A stretch of 64,000 bases of DNA, taken from the NCBI GenBank assembly GCA_964420405.1, contig CAYQTL010000004.1, positions 1-64,000 of the forward strand, written 5' to 3'. The notes beneath the pieces were generated by a model, which saw nothing but the letters and a program-made list of their open reading frames with translations, was not told the origin of the DNA and did no database searches. The stretch comes from CAYQTL01 sp964420405. GTDB lineage: Bacteria > Acidobacteriota > Thermoanaerobaculia > Thermoanaerobaculales > Sulfomarinibacteraceae. Position numbers and translations under genes: made by a program. Below, piece after piece: positions 24,282 through 32,127 of this stretch (positions within the stretch are counted from its first letter, which is position 1; the number at the start of each line of letters is the position of its first letter).

Positions 24282-27125
24282 TCAGAACTCGATGCGGAAG
24301 CCGAGCTCGTAGCGGCGCGGCAGACGGTAGCTCGAGGGAGCACCGATCTCGTTGCCGATGAACGCCTCGCTGAAGAAGGTGTTGTCGAGCTCGCGGTCGA
24401 ACACGTTGAGCACCGTCAGCACCGGGGTGAGGTCGACGCTTCCCACGCTGAAGGTCTTGGCGACCTGGAGGTCGAGCTGCCACACCGACTTCGTCTCCAC
24501 CGAGCCGCGCGGCTCGAGGAAGATGTCGCTCCCGGCGAGCAGGATGCCGTCGCCCGTGAAGCAGTAGTCGATCAGATCCGAGTCACCGGGCAGATTCGCA
24601 CAGTCGGCGAACGGCGTGATGTGGCCCTCCGACGACCAGAACGCGTCGTAGCCGAGGGTGACGTCCCACGGCAGCAGGACGTAGCCGTTCAGCTTGACGC
24701 GGTGGTCCCGGTGGTCCGGACCGTAGCCGTCCTGGTTGATGAAATGGGTCGGGAAGTAGTCGGCCAGCGCCGTCGCGTACGACTCGCGGGCGCCGTTGAA
24801 GGTGTTGCCCTTCGACTCGGCGTTGGTGTAGCTGAACAGGACGTGCATCCACTCCTGGCGCGCCTCGAACTTGACGATGAACGCCTCGTAGTCGCGGTAG
24901 AAGTCGTCGAAGTTGGTGATCGCGTACTGCGGGCAGCCCGCGTTGGTGGTCCAGGTGGACGGGTCGTCGAGGCTCGGCCGCGGGCCGTCGCCCCACGCCC
25001 AGGTGTTGTTGACGCAGGTGTCCTCGATGATGTCCTTCGTCTCCTTGTTAACGTAGGTGAGCTCGATCGAGGCCTGGGGGAAGATCTGGGTCTCGTAGGC
25101 GAGGATCAGCTGGTCGGAGTACGGCGTCTCCAGGGAGCCGACGCCGAGCTGGTCGATCGTCTCGGCAGGCAGGAACGCCTGGGTCAGCAGGGTGTCGTTG
25201 CGGATGATCGTGTACTCGATCCCCTCGCCGTTGACCCAGTCCCGCACCTCCCACGATGGGGGCAGCCGGGACGCGTCGCAGAGCCCGATCGTCCGGCAGT
25301 AGAACTCCAGCGTCAGGTAGTCCTGGTAGGTCTCGGTCACACCGGAGGCGAAGTTCGGGATCGACAGCGCCGTCGGGTCCATGAACCGGCCCGCCGAGGC
25401 CCGGATCACGTGCTTCGCGTCGCCGAACAGGTCCCACGCGATGCCGAAGCGGGGCTGCCAGCGGTCCATGTCGGCGACGGTGTCCCCGACCGCGTTGTCG
25501 AGGGAGACGCTGTCCAGCCGGATGCCGGGCTTGACGGTCACGTTCGGGTGCGGGCGCCACGCGTCCTGCAGGAAGAAGGTGGTGATCTCGCCGTCGGAGG
25601 GAATCGGGTCCCGCGCGGTGTCCTCGGGCTCCTTGATGGTCACGAGGTAGTTCGGCCAGCCGTCGCCGTTGAGGTCGTTCCAGGTGCTGTCGGGCACCCC
25701 GTCCTGGTCCACGTCGTCGAACCGGTCGGTGAAGTAGCCGCCACCGTTCACCCAGCTGCGACCGTTGTAGTACAGGTCGTTGTACTCAACGCCGACCTTG
25801 AGCTCATGGGAGCCGGCGAGCTCGTCCACGAACCATGTGGTGTTGAGCCGGAACTCGTCGCGGTCGCGGTCGTCGAAGCTCGAGAACTCGACCGAGTCCG
25901 ACAGGAACGCGGTCTGGTCGTTGACATGGGCGGAGGTGTCGAAGTCGCCCACGCCAGGGTAGGACTCGATGTAGCCCCGCACGATGCCGACCTGGGCGTT
26001 GAGCAGCAGCGACTCGGTCAGCACCGAGTTCAGCTCGGCCTGCCAGATGTCGCCGCCCTGCTCCTGGATCCGTTCGCCTGACGGCAGCACGAAGAAGCTC
26101 GAGTTGGCACCGGTGATCTCCGCCGGGTCGCCCGAGTACTTGAAGATCCCCCGGTGGCTGTCGGTGATCTGCCAGGTCAGCTTGCCGATGTAGTTCCAGC
26201 CCTGGAAGTTCCACGGGAACCTCGCGGTGGCGCTCTGGGCGATGTTGTCGATGTTCTCGCCCGACACGAAGAACCACAGCCGGTCCCGCACCACCGGACC
26301 GCCCAGCGTCCCCGAGATGTTCTGGGTCTGGGTGTCCTGGGCGTCGGAGTCGAAGTGGTCGCCGTCCTCGGTGAAGGTCTCGTCCCGGTACCGGATGTCC
26401 AGCGATCCCGAGAACTCGTTGCCGCCCGACTTGGTCACCAGGTTCACGATGCCGCCGGTCGCCTGGCCGAACTCGGCCTCGAACCCGCCGGTCTGGAAGT
26501 TGACCTCCTGGATCGCGTCGTAGTTGAAGTTCGTCCCGAACGTCCCCAGCAGCGGATCGGACGTGTTCAGACCGTCGATCAGGTAGGAGTTGTCGCCCTG
26601 GGTGCCGCCGTACACGCTCGCGTTGCCCGTGCCGACCACGCCCGCGGCGGTGCCGATGATGCTCAGGTAGTCGCGCCCACCGGAGCCGATCGCCGCCCTC
26701 TGCAGGTAGTCCTGGTTGAACACCACGCTGGTGTTCACCTGGGTGGTGTCGACCACCGGCACCTCGGCGACGACCTCGATCTCGCCACCGAACTGCTCGG
26801 GCACCATGTTGAAGGTGATCGACGCGACCCGGTTGAGCTGCACCCGGACCTCGCCGGTCGCGGGCTGGAACCCGGCGAGCGTCGCCTCGACCCTGTACAG
26901 GCCGGGGGACAGCAGGTTGAACGCGAACTCCCCGTCGACGTCGGTGATGGCGATCTGGGGACCGCCGATCAGCGCCTCCGACGAGATCTGTACCGTCACA
27001 CCCGGCAGGGCGAGACCCTCGTTGTCGAGGACGGTACCCGTGATACGCCCGGTGGTGGCGGCCCAGCTCGAGCCCGCCATGACCAGGGTGGCCAGCATCA
27101 GACAGACGACCACGCGACGAACCAT
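24282..27125 (-). CDS. TonB-dependent receptor with carboxypeptidase-regulatory-like N-terminal domain
   Basis: A 947-residue outer-membrane receptor. A signal peptide (MVRRVVVCLMLATLVMA) precedes a beta-sandwich domain (GRITGTVLDNEGLALPGVTV ... GEFAFNLLSPGLYRVEAT). The plug follows with DNSYLIDGLNTSD and ATGGIVNLVTKSGGNEFSG. The barrel ends in YELGFRIEF with the terminal Phe expected for BamA-assisted insertion. This Oar-like type is expanded in Acidobacteriota and usually handles large or complex ligands; the substrate is unknown. GGAGG sits seven bases before the ATG. A terminator-like hairpin lies directly upstream of that site, so expression may be controlled in the leader. No TonB or ExbBD gene is adjacent. 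Confidence 0.92.
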   Translation of the reverse strand: MVRRVVVCLMLATLVMAGSSWAATTGRITGTVLDNEGLALPGVTVQISSEALIGGPQIAITDVDGEFAFNLLSPGLYRVEATLAGFQPATGEVRVQLNRVASITFNMVPEQFGGEIEVVAEVPVVDTTQVNTSVVFNQDYLQRAAIGSGGRDYLSIIGTAAGVVGTGNASVYGGTQGDNSYLIDGLNTSDPLLGTFGTNFNYDAIQEVNFQTGGFEAEFGQATGGIVNLVTKSGGNEFSGSLDIRYRDETFTEDGDHFDSDAQDTQTQNISGTLGGPVVRDRLWFFVSGENIDNIAQSATARFPWNFQGWNYIGKLTWQITDSHRGIFKYSGDPAEITGANSSFFVLPSGERIQEQGGDIWQAELNSVLTESLLLNAQVGIVRGYIESYPGVGDFDTSAHVNDQTAFLSDSVEFSSFDDRDRDEFRLNTTWFVDELAGSHELKVGVEYNDLYYNGRSWVNGGGYFTDRFDDVDQDGVPDSTWNDLNGDGWPNYLVTIKEPEDTARDPIPSDGEITTFFLQDAWRPHPNVTVKPGIRLDSVSLDNAVGDTVADMDRWQPRFGIAWDLFGDAKHVIRASAGRFMDPTALSIPNFASGVTETYQDYLTLEFYCRTIGLCDASRLPPSWEVRDWVNGEGIEYTIIRNDTLLTQAFLPAETIDQLGVGSLETPYSDQLILAYETQIFPQASIELTYVNKETKDIIEDTCVNNTWAWGDGPRPSLDDPSTWTTNAGCPQYAITNFDDFYRDYEAFIVKFEARQEWMHVLFSYTNAESKGNTFNGARESYATALADYFPTHFINQDGYGPDHRDHRVKLNGYVLLPWDVTLGYDAFWSSEGHITPFADCANLPGDSDLIDYCFTGDGILLAGSDIFLEPRGSVETKSVWQLDLQVAKTFSVGSVDLTPVLTVLNVFDRELDNTFFSEAFIGNEIGAPSSYRLPRRYELGFRIEF

Positions 27126-27130
27126 ACAAA

Positions 27131-27161
27131 CCTCCAAAAAAGACCACCCACCCGAGGTGGG
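27131..27161 (-). promoter_or_regulatory. Terminator-like hairpin in the leader of the TonB receptor gene
   Basis: On the minus strand CCCACC-TCG-GGTGGG (27161-27147) is followed by TGGTCTTTTTT and at once by the Shine-Dalgarno GGAGG and the ATG. A second stem (GCCCCCGCGCGGGGGC, about 27173-27188) lies further up the leader, and CATAAT near 27250 could be the -10. A terminator between promoter and start codon is the arrangement of attenuators and riboswitches; no known riboswitch class was recognised. Confidence 0.55.
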
Positions 27162-27428
27162 CCCGATCCGCGCCCCCGCGCGGGGGCAACTCGTTGGACT
27201 GCGTCCGGCAGCCCGCGACCGCCGGCGAAAGACCCTCCCGCCCCCCATTATGCACATCTCGCGCCACGATCACACCACCGATCGTGTCCGCTCCACCCGG
27301 GATGGTTGCCTCCTTCCTTCGCGCTCCGAGGCGGTCCGGACCGGACCGGCGGTGACCGGATGATCGGACATCATAACCGGAAATCCAGACGCGCCCCCCC
27401 CCGCGACACCCCGTGGTAGTCTCGCGCG

Positions 27429-28241
27429 ATGCCGACCCTCGGTGCCGTGTCGTTCCTCAACGCCACGCCGTTGGTGGACGGCCTCGAGCCCGACGCCGGG
27501 GTCCGGGTGTGCCGGGCGGTGCCCAGCCGGCTGCTCGGGCTGCTGGAGCGCGGCGAGGCCGACCTCGCCCTGTGCCCGACGGTCGACTTCCAACGCAGCC
27601 GGGTCCCCCTCGAGATCGTGCCGTGCGGCGGCATCTCGTCCCGCTCCACGACACTGACCGTGCGGCTCTTCAGCCGGGTGCCTGTGGACCGAGTGGATCG
27701 GATCGCGGTCGACGGCGACAGCCACACGTCGGTCGCGCTGCTCGCGGTGCTCCTCGACGCGATGTGGGGGCGTCGCCCGGCGCTCGCGCCGATGCCCGGG
27801 GCGGCCGGCGACGACCCCAGCGAGGCGCTCCTTCTGATCGGCGACAAGGTCGTGACCTGTGGACCTCCCGCCGGGCGGTTCCCCCACCAGCTCGACCTCG
27901 GCGAGGCGTGGCGGGAGCTCACCGGTCTGCCGTTCGTCTTCGCCGTCTGGATGGCGCCAGCCGGCGCCGACCTCGGAACCCTGCCGGAGCTGCTGGAGAC
28001 GACGCTGCGGCGCAACCTCGGCCGGCTGGACGAGCTCGTCGCCCGCCACGCCGCCGGCCTGGGCTGGCCGCCCGCGCTCGCCCGCCGCTACCTCGCGGAG
28101 CTGCTGCACCACCGGATCGGGGAGACCGAGCTGGCCGCGATGGAGGAGTTCTGGCGGCGCTGTCACCGCCTCGGTCTCACGTCCGAGCTGCGACCCCTGC
28201 GACTCCACTCGCCCGGCCGAAGCTCGAGCCGGGCGGGATGA
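27429..28241 (+). CDS. mqnA: Chorismate dehydratase MqnA (futalosine pathway)
   Basis: MqnA dehydrates chorismate to 3-[(1-carboxyvinyl)oxy]benzoate, the first step of the futalosine route to menaquinone. The 270-residue protein has a periplasmic-binding-like fold with family motifs: LGAVSFLNATPLVDGLE at the N-terminus, ADLALCPTVDF, GGISSRSTTLTVRLFSR, DGDSHTSVALLAVLLD and LLIGDKVVT. The closely related MqnD is shorter in these motifs and lacks this order. It stands alone, with the TonB receptor divergent to it; mqnB, mqnC and mqnD are not in the window. TAGTCT ends six bases before the ATG, suggesting leaderless transcription. The organism probably respires with menaquinone. Confidence 0.92.
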   Translation: MPTLGAVSFLNATPLVDGLEPDAGVRVCRAVPSRLLGLLERGEADLALCPTVDFQRSRVPLEIVPCGGISSRSTTLTVRLFSRVPVDRVDRIAVDGDSHTSVALLAVLLDAMWGRRPALAPMPGAAGDDPSEALLLIGDKVVTCGPPAGRFPHQLDLGEAWRELTGLPFVFAVWMAPAGADLGTLPELLETTLRRNLGRLDELVARHAAGLGWPPALARRYLAELLHHRIGETELAAMEEFWRRCHRLGLTSELRPLRLHSPGRSSSRAG

Positions 28242-28375
28242 CGGCGGGGCCGGTGCCGGGGCGCTGAAGGCCGACCGCCATCCCCCCACCCTCTCCCCGG
28301 CATCGGCTCCCTGACCCTGCCGCGGCCGCTGCCGCTGACCGTGACGCTGTCACTGCCGCTGGGCGTCGCCGCCAG

Positions 28376-28401
28376 CATCGGGATCGGGATCGGGATCGGA
28401 G
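28376..28401. repeat. GATCCC hexamer run (inverted orientation)
   Basis: Four tandem copies of ATCGGG between mqnA and the next gene. It opens a dense repeat block that runs to about 28860; no gene is seen in 28242-28909. Confidence 0.85.
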
Positions 28402-28436
28402 ATAGGGGGGACGGGCCTGCGGAGCTCGGAGGAGAT

Positions 28437-28486
28437 CCTTCGACTCCCTCCGCGCCCTGAGGGGCGCTCCGGTCGCTCAGGATGAC
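28437..28486. repeat. CAGGATGAC-type hairpin repeat, copy 2
   Basis: It begins CCTTCGACTCCCTCCGCG, contains a hairpin GCGCCCTGAGGGGCGC, and ends GCTCAGGATGAC, matching the copy at 6131-6180. As there, a CCGTAGCGCC-bounded repeat follows directly. Confidence 0.8.
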
Positions 28487-28520
28487 GTGGGGTGGCGGCC
28501 GACTCGCCGCCGTCATCCCG

Positions 28521-28612
28521 CCCCGTAGCGCCAGCTTCCAGCTGGCAGACTTCGCTGGCCGACTCGCGGGGCTTCGACTGGTGCCTGCCGGCTGGAAGCC
28601 GGCGCTACGGGC
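28521..28612. repeat. CCGTAGCGCC-bounded repeat, copy 3
   Basis: A 92-base unit whose ends, CCGTAGCGCCAGCTTCCAGC and its complement CTGGAAGCCGGCGCTACGG, form the clearest terminal inverted repeat of this family. Each end also folds locally (GCCAGCTTCCAGCTGGC). The interior differs from the 6481 copy, so the conserved parts are the ends. Confidence 0.85.
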
Positions 28613-28683
28613 GAGAGACACGCCGGCAGGCGTGGCGGGAGTCGAAGGCTCCCCTCTCGAGCTCCGCCCGTCGATCGCCACCG

Positions 28684-28755
28684 TTCCGATCCCGTTCCCG
28701 ATCCCGTTCCCGATCCCGATCCCGATCCCGATCCCGATCCCGACGAGATGATCCC
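28684..28755. repeat. Longest GATCCC/GTTCCC hexamer run
   Basis: About eleven hexamers in a row, alternating GATCCC and GTTCCC at first and then pure GATCCC, ending in CGACGAGATGATCCCG. The tail CGACGAGAT is shared with the run after queC. Confidence 0.9.
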
Positions 28756-28860
28756 GCGTCCGTGTCCGGTGCAGCGGCCGGGTCAGGGGCAGCGGCCACC
28801 GGTCGGTGCCGCGGGCCATGGCCGGCGCCGTGTGGACGCGGACGCGGACGTGGGAGTCGG
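28756..28860. repeat. GTCCGC-type repeat block
   Basis: GCGTCCGTGTCCGGTGCAGC followed by GGCCGGGTCAGGGGCAGCGG matches the block near 23940-23990. A reversed run of GGACGC units (about 28831-28856) closes it, so the block is itself an inverted pair. Confidence 0.65.
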
Positions 28861-28909
28861 CATCACCCCGGTCGGATGGCGACCCTGAGATCCCGTAGAA
28901 TCGTCCCCG

Positions 28910-29392
28910 ATGACCCGCGGTGTGCTCCTGCTGTTGGTGATGCTGGCCGCGCCGTTGACCGGTCTGTGGTTCGGCGGCGCGCCTGCCCCGGGGGTGTCGA
29001 CCTGGACCGTGGCCGCGGCGGCGGCGTGCGTCCTGTTGGCCGACCTGCTCGGGCCGCCGAAGAACGCCGGCGGCCGGATCGGCAGCGCCGCGCTCGCGGC
29101 CGTGCTGTTCGCCGTCGGCTACTCGGTCGGCCTGCGCGAGCAGGAGCAGGCGGTCACCGAGGTCTCCACCAGGGCCGAGGAGGTCCGCCGCGCCCTCGAG
29201 GTCTACCACGACACCTGGAGCGAGTACCCCGACGAGCTGGCGGACCTCGACCTCGCGGTGCCCGGCAAGCGGATCCTGCGCGGCGGACTGCTGGAGTACG
29301 AGCGCACCTTCACCGGGTACCGCATGACCTTCGAGGACGGATTCGGCCGCTACGAGGCCGACCACCGCCACGGCTTCCTGCCGGTCAAGTGA
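28910..29392 (+). CDS. Hypothetical membrane protein with pseudopilin-like C-terminal region
   Basis: A 160-residue protein I cannot name. Three hydrophobic segments fill residues 3-70, with the loop LLGPPKNAGGRIGSAAL between the last two. The soluble C-terminus (TEVSTRAEEVRRALEVYHD, then TWSEYPDELADLD and YRMTFEDGFGRYEAD) recalls type II secretion pseudopilins, where a helix leads into YPxxLxxL. The prepilin cleavage motif is absent. TAGAAT ends eight bases before the ATG and there is no Shine-Dalgarno. No secretion genes are adjacent. Confidence 0.6.
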   Translation: MTRGVLLLLVMLAAPLTGLWFGGAPAPGVSTWTVAAAAACVLLADLLGPPKNAGGRIGSAALAAVLFAVGYSVGLREQEQAVTEVSTRAEEVRRALEVYHDTWSEYPDELADLDLAVPGKRILRGGLLEYERTFTGYRMTFEDGFGRYEADHRHGFLPVK

Positions 29393-29719
29393 CGGGGTCG
29401 CCCCGGCCATCTGGTCCGAGCCCGGCGACCCGGCCGAGCCCGTGTCCGATCCCGATCCCGATGGTGCCGCTCCCCCCGGTCGCCCACGACGAGCCAGAGA
29501 GCGGACCGTCGGCAACGGGAACCCTCCCCGGAGGAGCGATCGTGGGTGTCGTCGAGGACGTCGGAGGGAGGTCACGGACCGGAGCGAGCGGGCGGGAGGC
29601 ACGACACCCATTCGCTCACCCGGGGGCGTCGCCACGGCCTCGGGACCGGAGCCCGGCTCCCATCCTCCTGCGCTCCACACCCACCCGTGGCATACTCCCC
29701 GGCCGGAGCGGAGGTGGCC
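29393..29719. other. Intergenic region with a hexamer run and a perfect inverted repeat
   Basis: A short GATCCC run (29443-29463) follows the preceding stop. Further on TGGGTGTCGT (29543-29552) and ACGACACCCA (29601-29610) form a perfect 10-base inverted repeat with 48 bases between the arms. It lies 110 bases upstream of the acyl-CoA dehydrogenase ATG and might be paired regulator half-sites or a looped structure. No gene is seen. Confidence 0.6.
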
Positions 29720-31345
29720 ATGGACCGGCAGCGTGCAGGGCTCGACGACGAGACGCTCGGGTTCGTGCTGCAGACCCTCGAGGCGGTGTGCGGGCGGCGG
29801 CTCGACAAGGACACCCGGCTCGCCCTCGACGAGAGCGACCGCTTCCCGCTCGAGCTGGTGCGGGAGATGCTCGGCCCGGAGGTCGGCCTGCATCTGCTGT
29901 TCCTGCCCGAGGAGGTCGGCGGTCTCGGCGGTGGCGGCCGTGACCTGATGCGCGTGTCCGAGGAGCTGGCGCGGGTCGACCTCGGCGTCGCGACCGCCTT
30001 TCTCGCCATCGCCCTCGGCATCGACCCGATCGTGGTCGGCGGCACGCCGCAGCAGCGGTCGCACTGGCTGGGCCGGATCGCCGAGGAGGGCCTGATCGTC
30101 GCCTACGGCGTCACCGAGCCCGAGGCCGGCTCCAACGTCGCCAACCTCAAGACGGTCGCCGAGCCGATCCGCGACGAAAGCGGCGCCGTCACCGGCTACC
30201 GTCTGAGCGGCACCAAGCAGTTCATCACCAACGGTGGCGTCGCCGAGCTGTTCACCATCCTGGCCCGGACGCCGGGCGGGCCGTCGTTCTTCGTGGTCGA
30301 GCGCGACGCGCCGGGCTTCTCGGTAGGGCCGCCGGAGCGCAAGCACGGCATCCGCGCCTCCAACACCTCCCAGGTGGTGCTGGACGGGGTCGAGCTCGAC
30401 GCCGACCGGCTCCTCGGAGGCGTCGAGGGCAGGGGCCTCGAGCACGCCAACGAGGTGTTCGGCTTCACCCGGCTGATGGTGGCGGCGTTCGGGCTCGGCG
30501 CCGGCGAGGAGGCCCTCGAGAGGTCGATCCGGTACGGCCTCGAGCGGATCCAGTTCAACCAGCCGCTGTGGGCCAAGCAGGGCTTCACCCACAAGCTGAT
30601 CGTGCCCCACGCGGTACGCCTCGAGGCGGCGAGGGCGTACTGCGAGGACGTGGCCGAGCGGCTCGACGCCGGCGAGCCGGGGCTGCAGGTGGAGGGCGCC
30701 GTGGCCAAGCTCTTCGCGACGGAGGCCGGCAACGCCGCCGCCGACGCCGCGATCCAGGCCCACGGCGGTTACGGCTACACCCACGAGTACGAGGTCGAGA
30801 AGATCCGCCGCGACGTCCGCATCACGACCATCTACGAGGGCACCTCCGAGATCCAGCAGAGCATTGTCGGCACCCACCGGTGGCGGATGGTGGTCCGCAC
30901 CGGGGGCGACTTCTACCGGGACATGGCCCGGTCGCTGCGGGAGCTCGGCACCGGCGAGGCGGCGGCCCTCGCCGCCGACGCGTTCGCCGAGCTGATGCTG
31001 GCGTGCCACGCCCGCAAGCTGCCCCGCGAGCAGTGGATCCTGTTCGAGCTGGCGCGGCTCGCCGCGGAGGTCGAGACGGCGGTGTCGCTGGCCCGCAAGG
31101 CCGTGACCCGCGCCGCCGACCGCGCCGACCTGCTGGTGCCGTGCGCGCGCCTGCACGGCGCCGGCGCCGCCCGCGAGGTCGCGCTCACCGGGGTGCGCCT
31201 GCTCGAGGCCGGCAACCGCCACGACGACTCCGAGATCGCGGCGTTCCGGTCGGTCGCGCGGTTCGACGACCTGCTGCGGGCGTCCCACAACGAGCTCGAG
31301 CTCATGGGCCGCGTCGCCGAGGCCCTCGCCGCCGGCCACGCCTGA
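29720..31345 (+). CDS. Acyl-CoA dehydrogenase with C-terminal extension
   Basis: A 541-residue FAD-dependent acyl-CoA dehydrogenase that forms the alpha-beta double bond of acyl-CoA. The N-terminal helical domain is followed by the beta domain with YGVTEPEAGSNVANLKT and GTKQFITNGG. The C-terminal helical domain has RIQFNQPLWAKQGF, IQAHGGYGYTHEYEVEKI and ITTIYEGTSEIQQ; the Glu in YEGTSE is the expected catalytic base of the medium-chain type. About 150 extra residues follow the usual 380, as in some very-long-chain or FadE-like members. GCGGAGGTGG precedes the ATG. No etfAB or other beta-oxidation gene is adjacent, so chain length cannot be read. Confidence 0.9.
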   Translation: MDRQRAGLDDETLGFVLQTLEAVCGRRLDKDTRLALDESDRFPLELVREMLGPEVGLHLLFLPEEVGGLGGGGRDLMRVSEELARVDLGVATAFLAIALGIDPIVVGGTPQQRSHWLGRIAEEGLIVAYGVTEPEAGSNVANLKTVAEPIRDESGAVTGYRLSGTKQFITNGGVAELFTILARTPGGPSFFVVERDAPGFSVGPPERKHGIRASNTSQVVLDGVELDADRLLGGVEGRGLEHANEVFGFTRLMVAAFGLGAGEEALERSIRYGLERIQFNQPLWAKQGFTHKLIVPHAVRLEAARAYCEDVAERLDAGEPGLQVEGAVAKLFATEAGNAAADAAIQAHGGYGYTHEYEVEKIRRDVRITTIYEGTSEIQQSIVGTHRWRMVVRTGGDFYRDMARSLRELGTGEAAALAADAFAELMLACHARKLPREQWILFELARLAAEVETAVSLARKAVTRAADRADLLVPCARLHGAGAAREVALTGVRLLEAGNRHDDSEIAAFRSVARFDDLLRASHNELELMGRVAEALAAGHA

Positions 31346-31384
31346 GACGACGCCTCCTGCACAGGCGACCCCGATCGCGACGCC

Positions 31385-31535
31385 TTCGATCCCGATCCCG
31401 ACCCGTTCCCGATCCCGATGGAGAGGTCGTTGAGAGGGACGGCGCCGCGGGCGCGGCGGCATCATCGACCGGCTGACGGGCCCGAGACCCGCCGCCGGCC
31501 GGCGCGCATCGGCCCCGGGATCGGGATCGGACCGG
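31385..31535. repeat. Inverted pair of GATCCC hexamer runs between convergent genes
   Basis: TTCGATCCCGATCCCG and following units (31385-31420) face GGGATCGGGATCGG (about 31516-31530). The pair fills the space between the acyl-CoA dehydrogenase gene and the converging DUF2231 gene. Confidence 0.75.
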
Positions 31536-31549
31536 CCGGGCGCCGAGCC

Positions 31550-32080
31550 CTACGGCTCCAGGTACTCGGGGTCGAGGTCCGGCGAGAGCGGCGCGACGAC
31601 GGCGGGAGCGACGCCGAGCCCATGGGTGTAGACGAGCTCGCCGCCGAGCCGTGCGGTCTGCACCAGCAGCACGGCCGCCGCCGCCGCCGCGACCAACGCC
31701 ACCAGCCGGAAGAACCCGACCTGGATGCGGCGATCCCTGCGGCCGAGCCAGGACACCGTCCACCGCAGGACGGTCACGACCGCGAACGCGGCCAGGGTCA
31801 GGAGGGCCCCGCTCTCGTGGTCGGCGAGAGCCTCCTGCGCCGCGCCCGACACGGTCCACATCCCCGCGGCCGCGGCCTCGCCCGTCAGGTAGGCCACACC
31901 GGCGCCGGCAGTCCCGATCGCGTACAGGGCGGTCGCCGCGCGGTCGACCCACGGCCACCTGCGCACCACCAGACAGATCACGTCGGCCGCCAGGGCCGTG
32001 AGGAGCAACGCGACCGGGAAGTGCACCACCGCCGGGTGGAGGTTGGGCAGCGCGAGCCATGCCGCGATCTGGTCGACCAT
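31550..32080 (-). CDS. DUF2231 family membrane protein
   Basis: A 176-residue protein with four hydrophobic segments. The N-terminus has LPNLHPAVVHFPVALLLTAL, the hallmark of DUF2231, in which the conserved HPxxVHFP is thought to bind heme or metal within the membrane. The central helix pair includes GAGVAYLTGEAAA and ALADHESGALLTLAAF, whose His and Glu are also conserved. Function is unknown; relatives are often near c-type cytochrome or electron-transfer genes, but here it follows the TolC-like gene by 47 bases on the same strand. Confidence 0.82.
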   Translation of the reverse strand: MVDQIAAWLALPNLHPAVVHFPVALLLTALAADVICLVVRRWPWVDRAATALYAIGTAGAGVAYLTGEAAAAGMWTVSGAAQEALADHESGALLTLAAFAVVTVLRWTVSWLGRRDRRIQVGFFRLVALVAAAAAAVLLVQTARLGGELVYTHGLGVAPAVVAPLSPDLDPEYLEP

Positions 32081-32127
32081 GAACCCGGATTATACGATCT
32101 GGCCGACAGACCGGCTGGCGGCGCGGG

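Noticed and set aside
27290..27325. Second start site in the TonB receptor leader, GGAGGCAACC followed by ATC
   Set aside because: ATC is not a credible start here and the frame ends in antisense of the receptor gene; the AGGAGG match is probably chance.
28684..28755. Possible CRISPR array in the hexamer runs
   Set aside because: The units are contiguous six-base repeats without spacers, and no cas gene is present.
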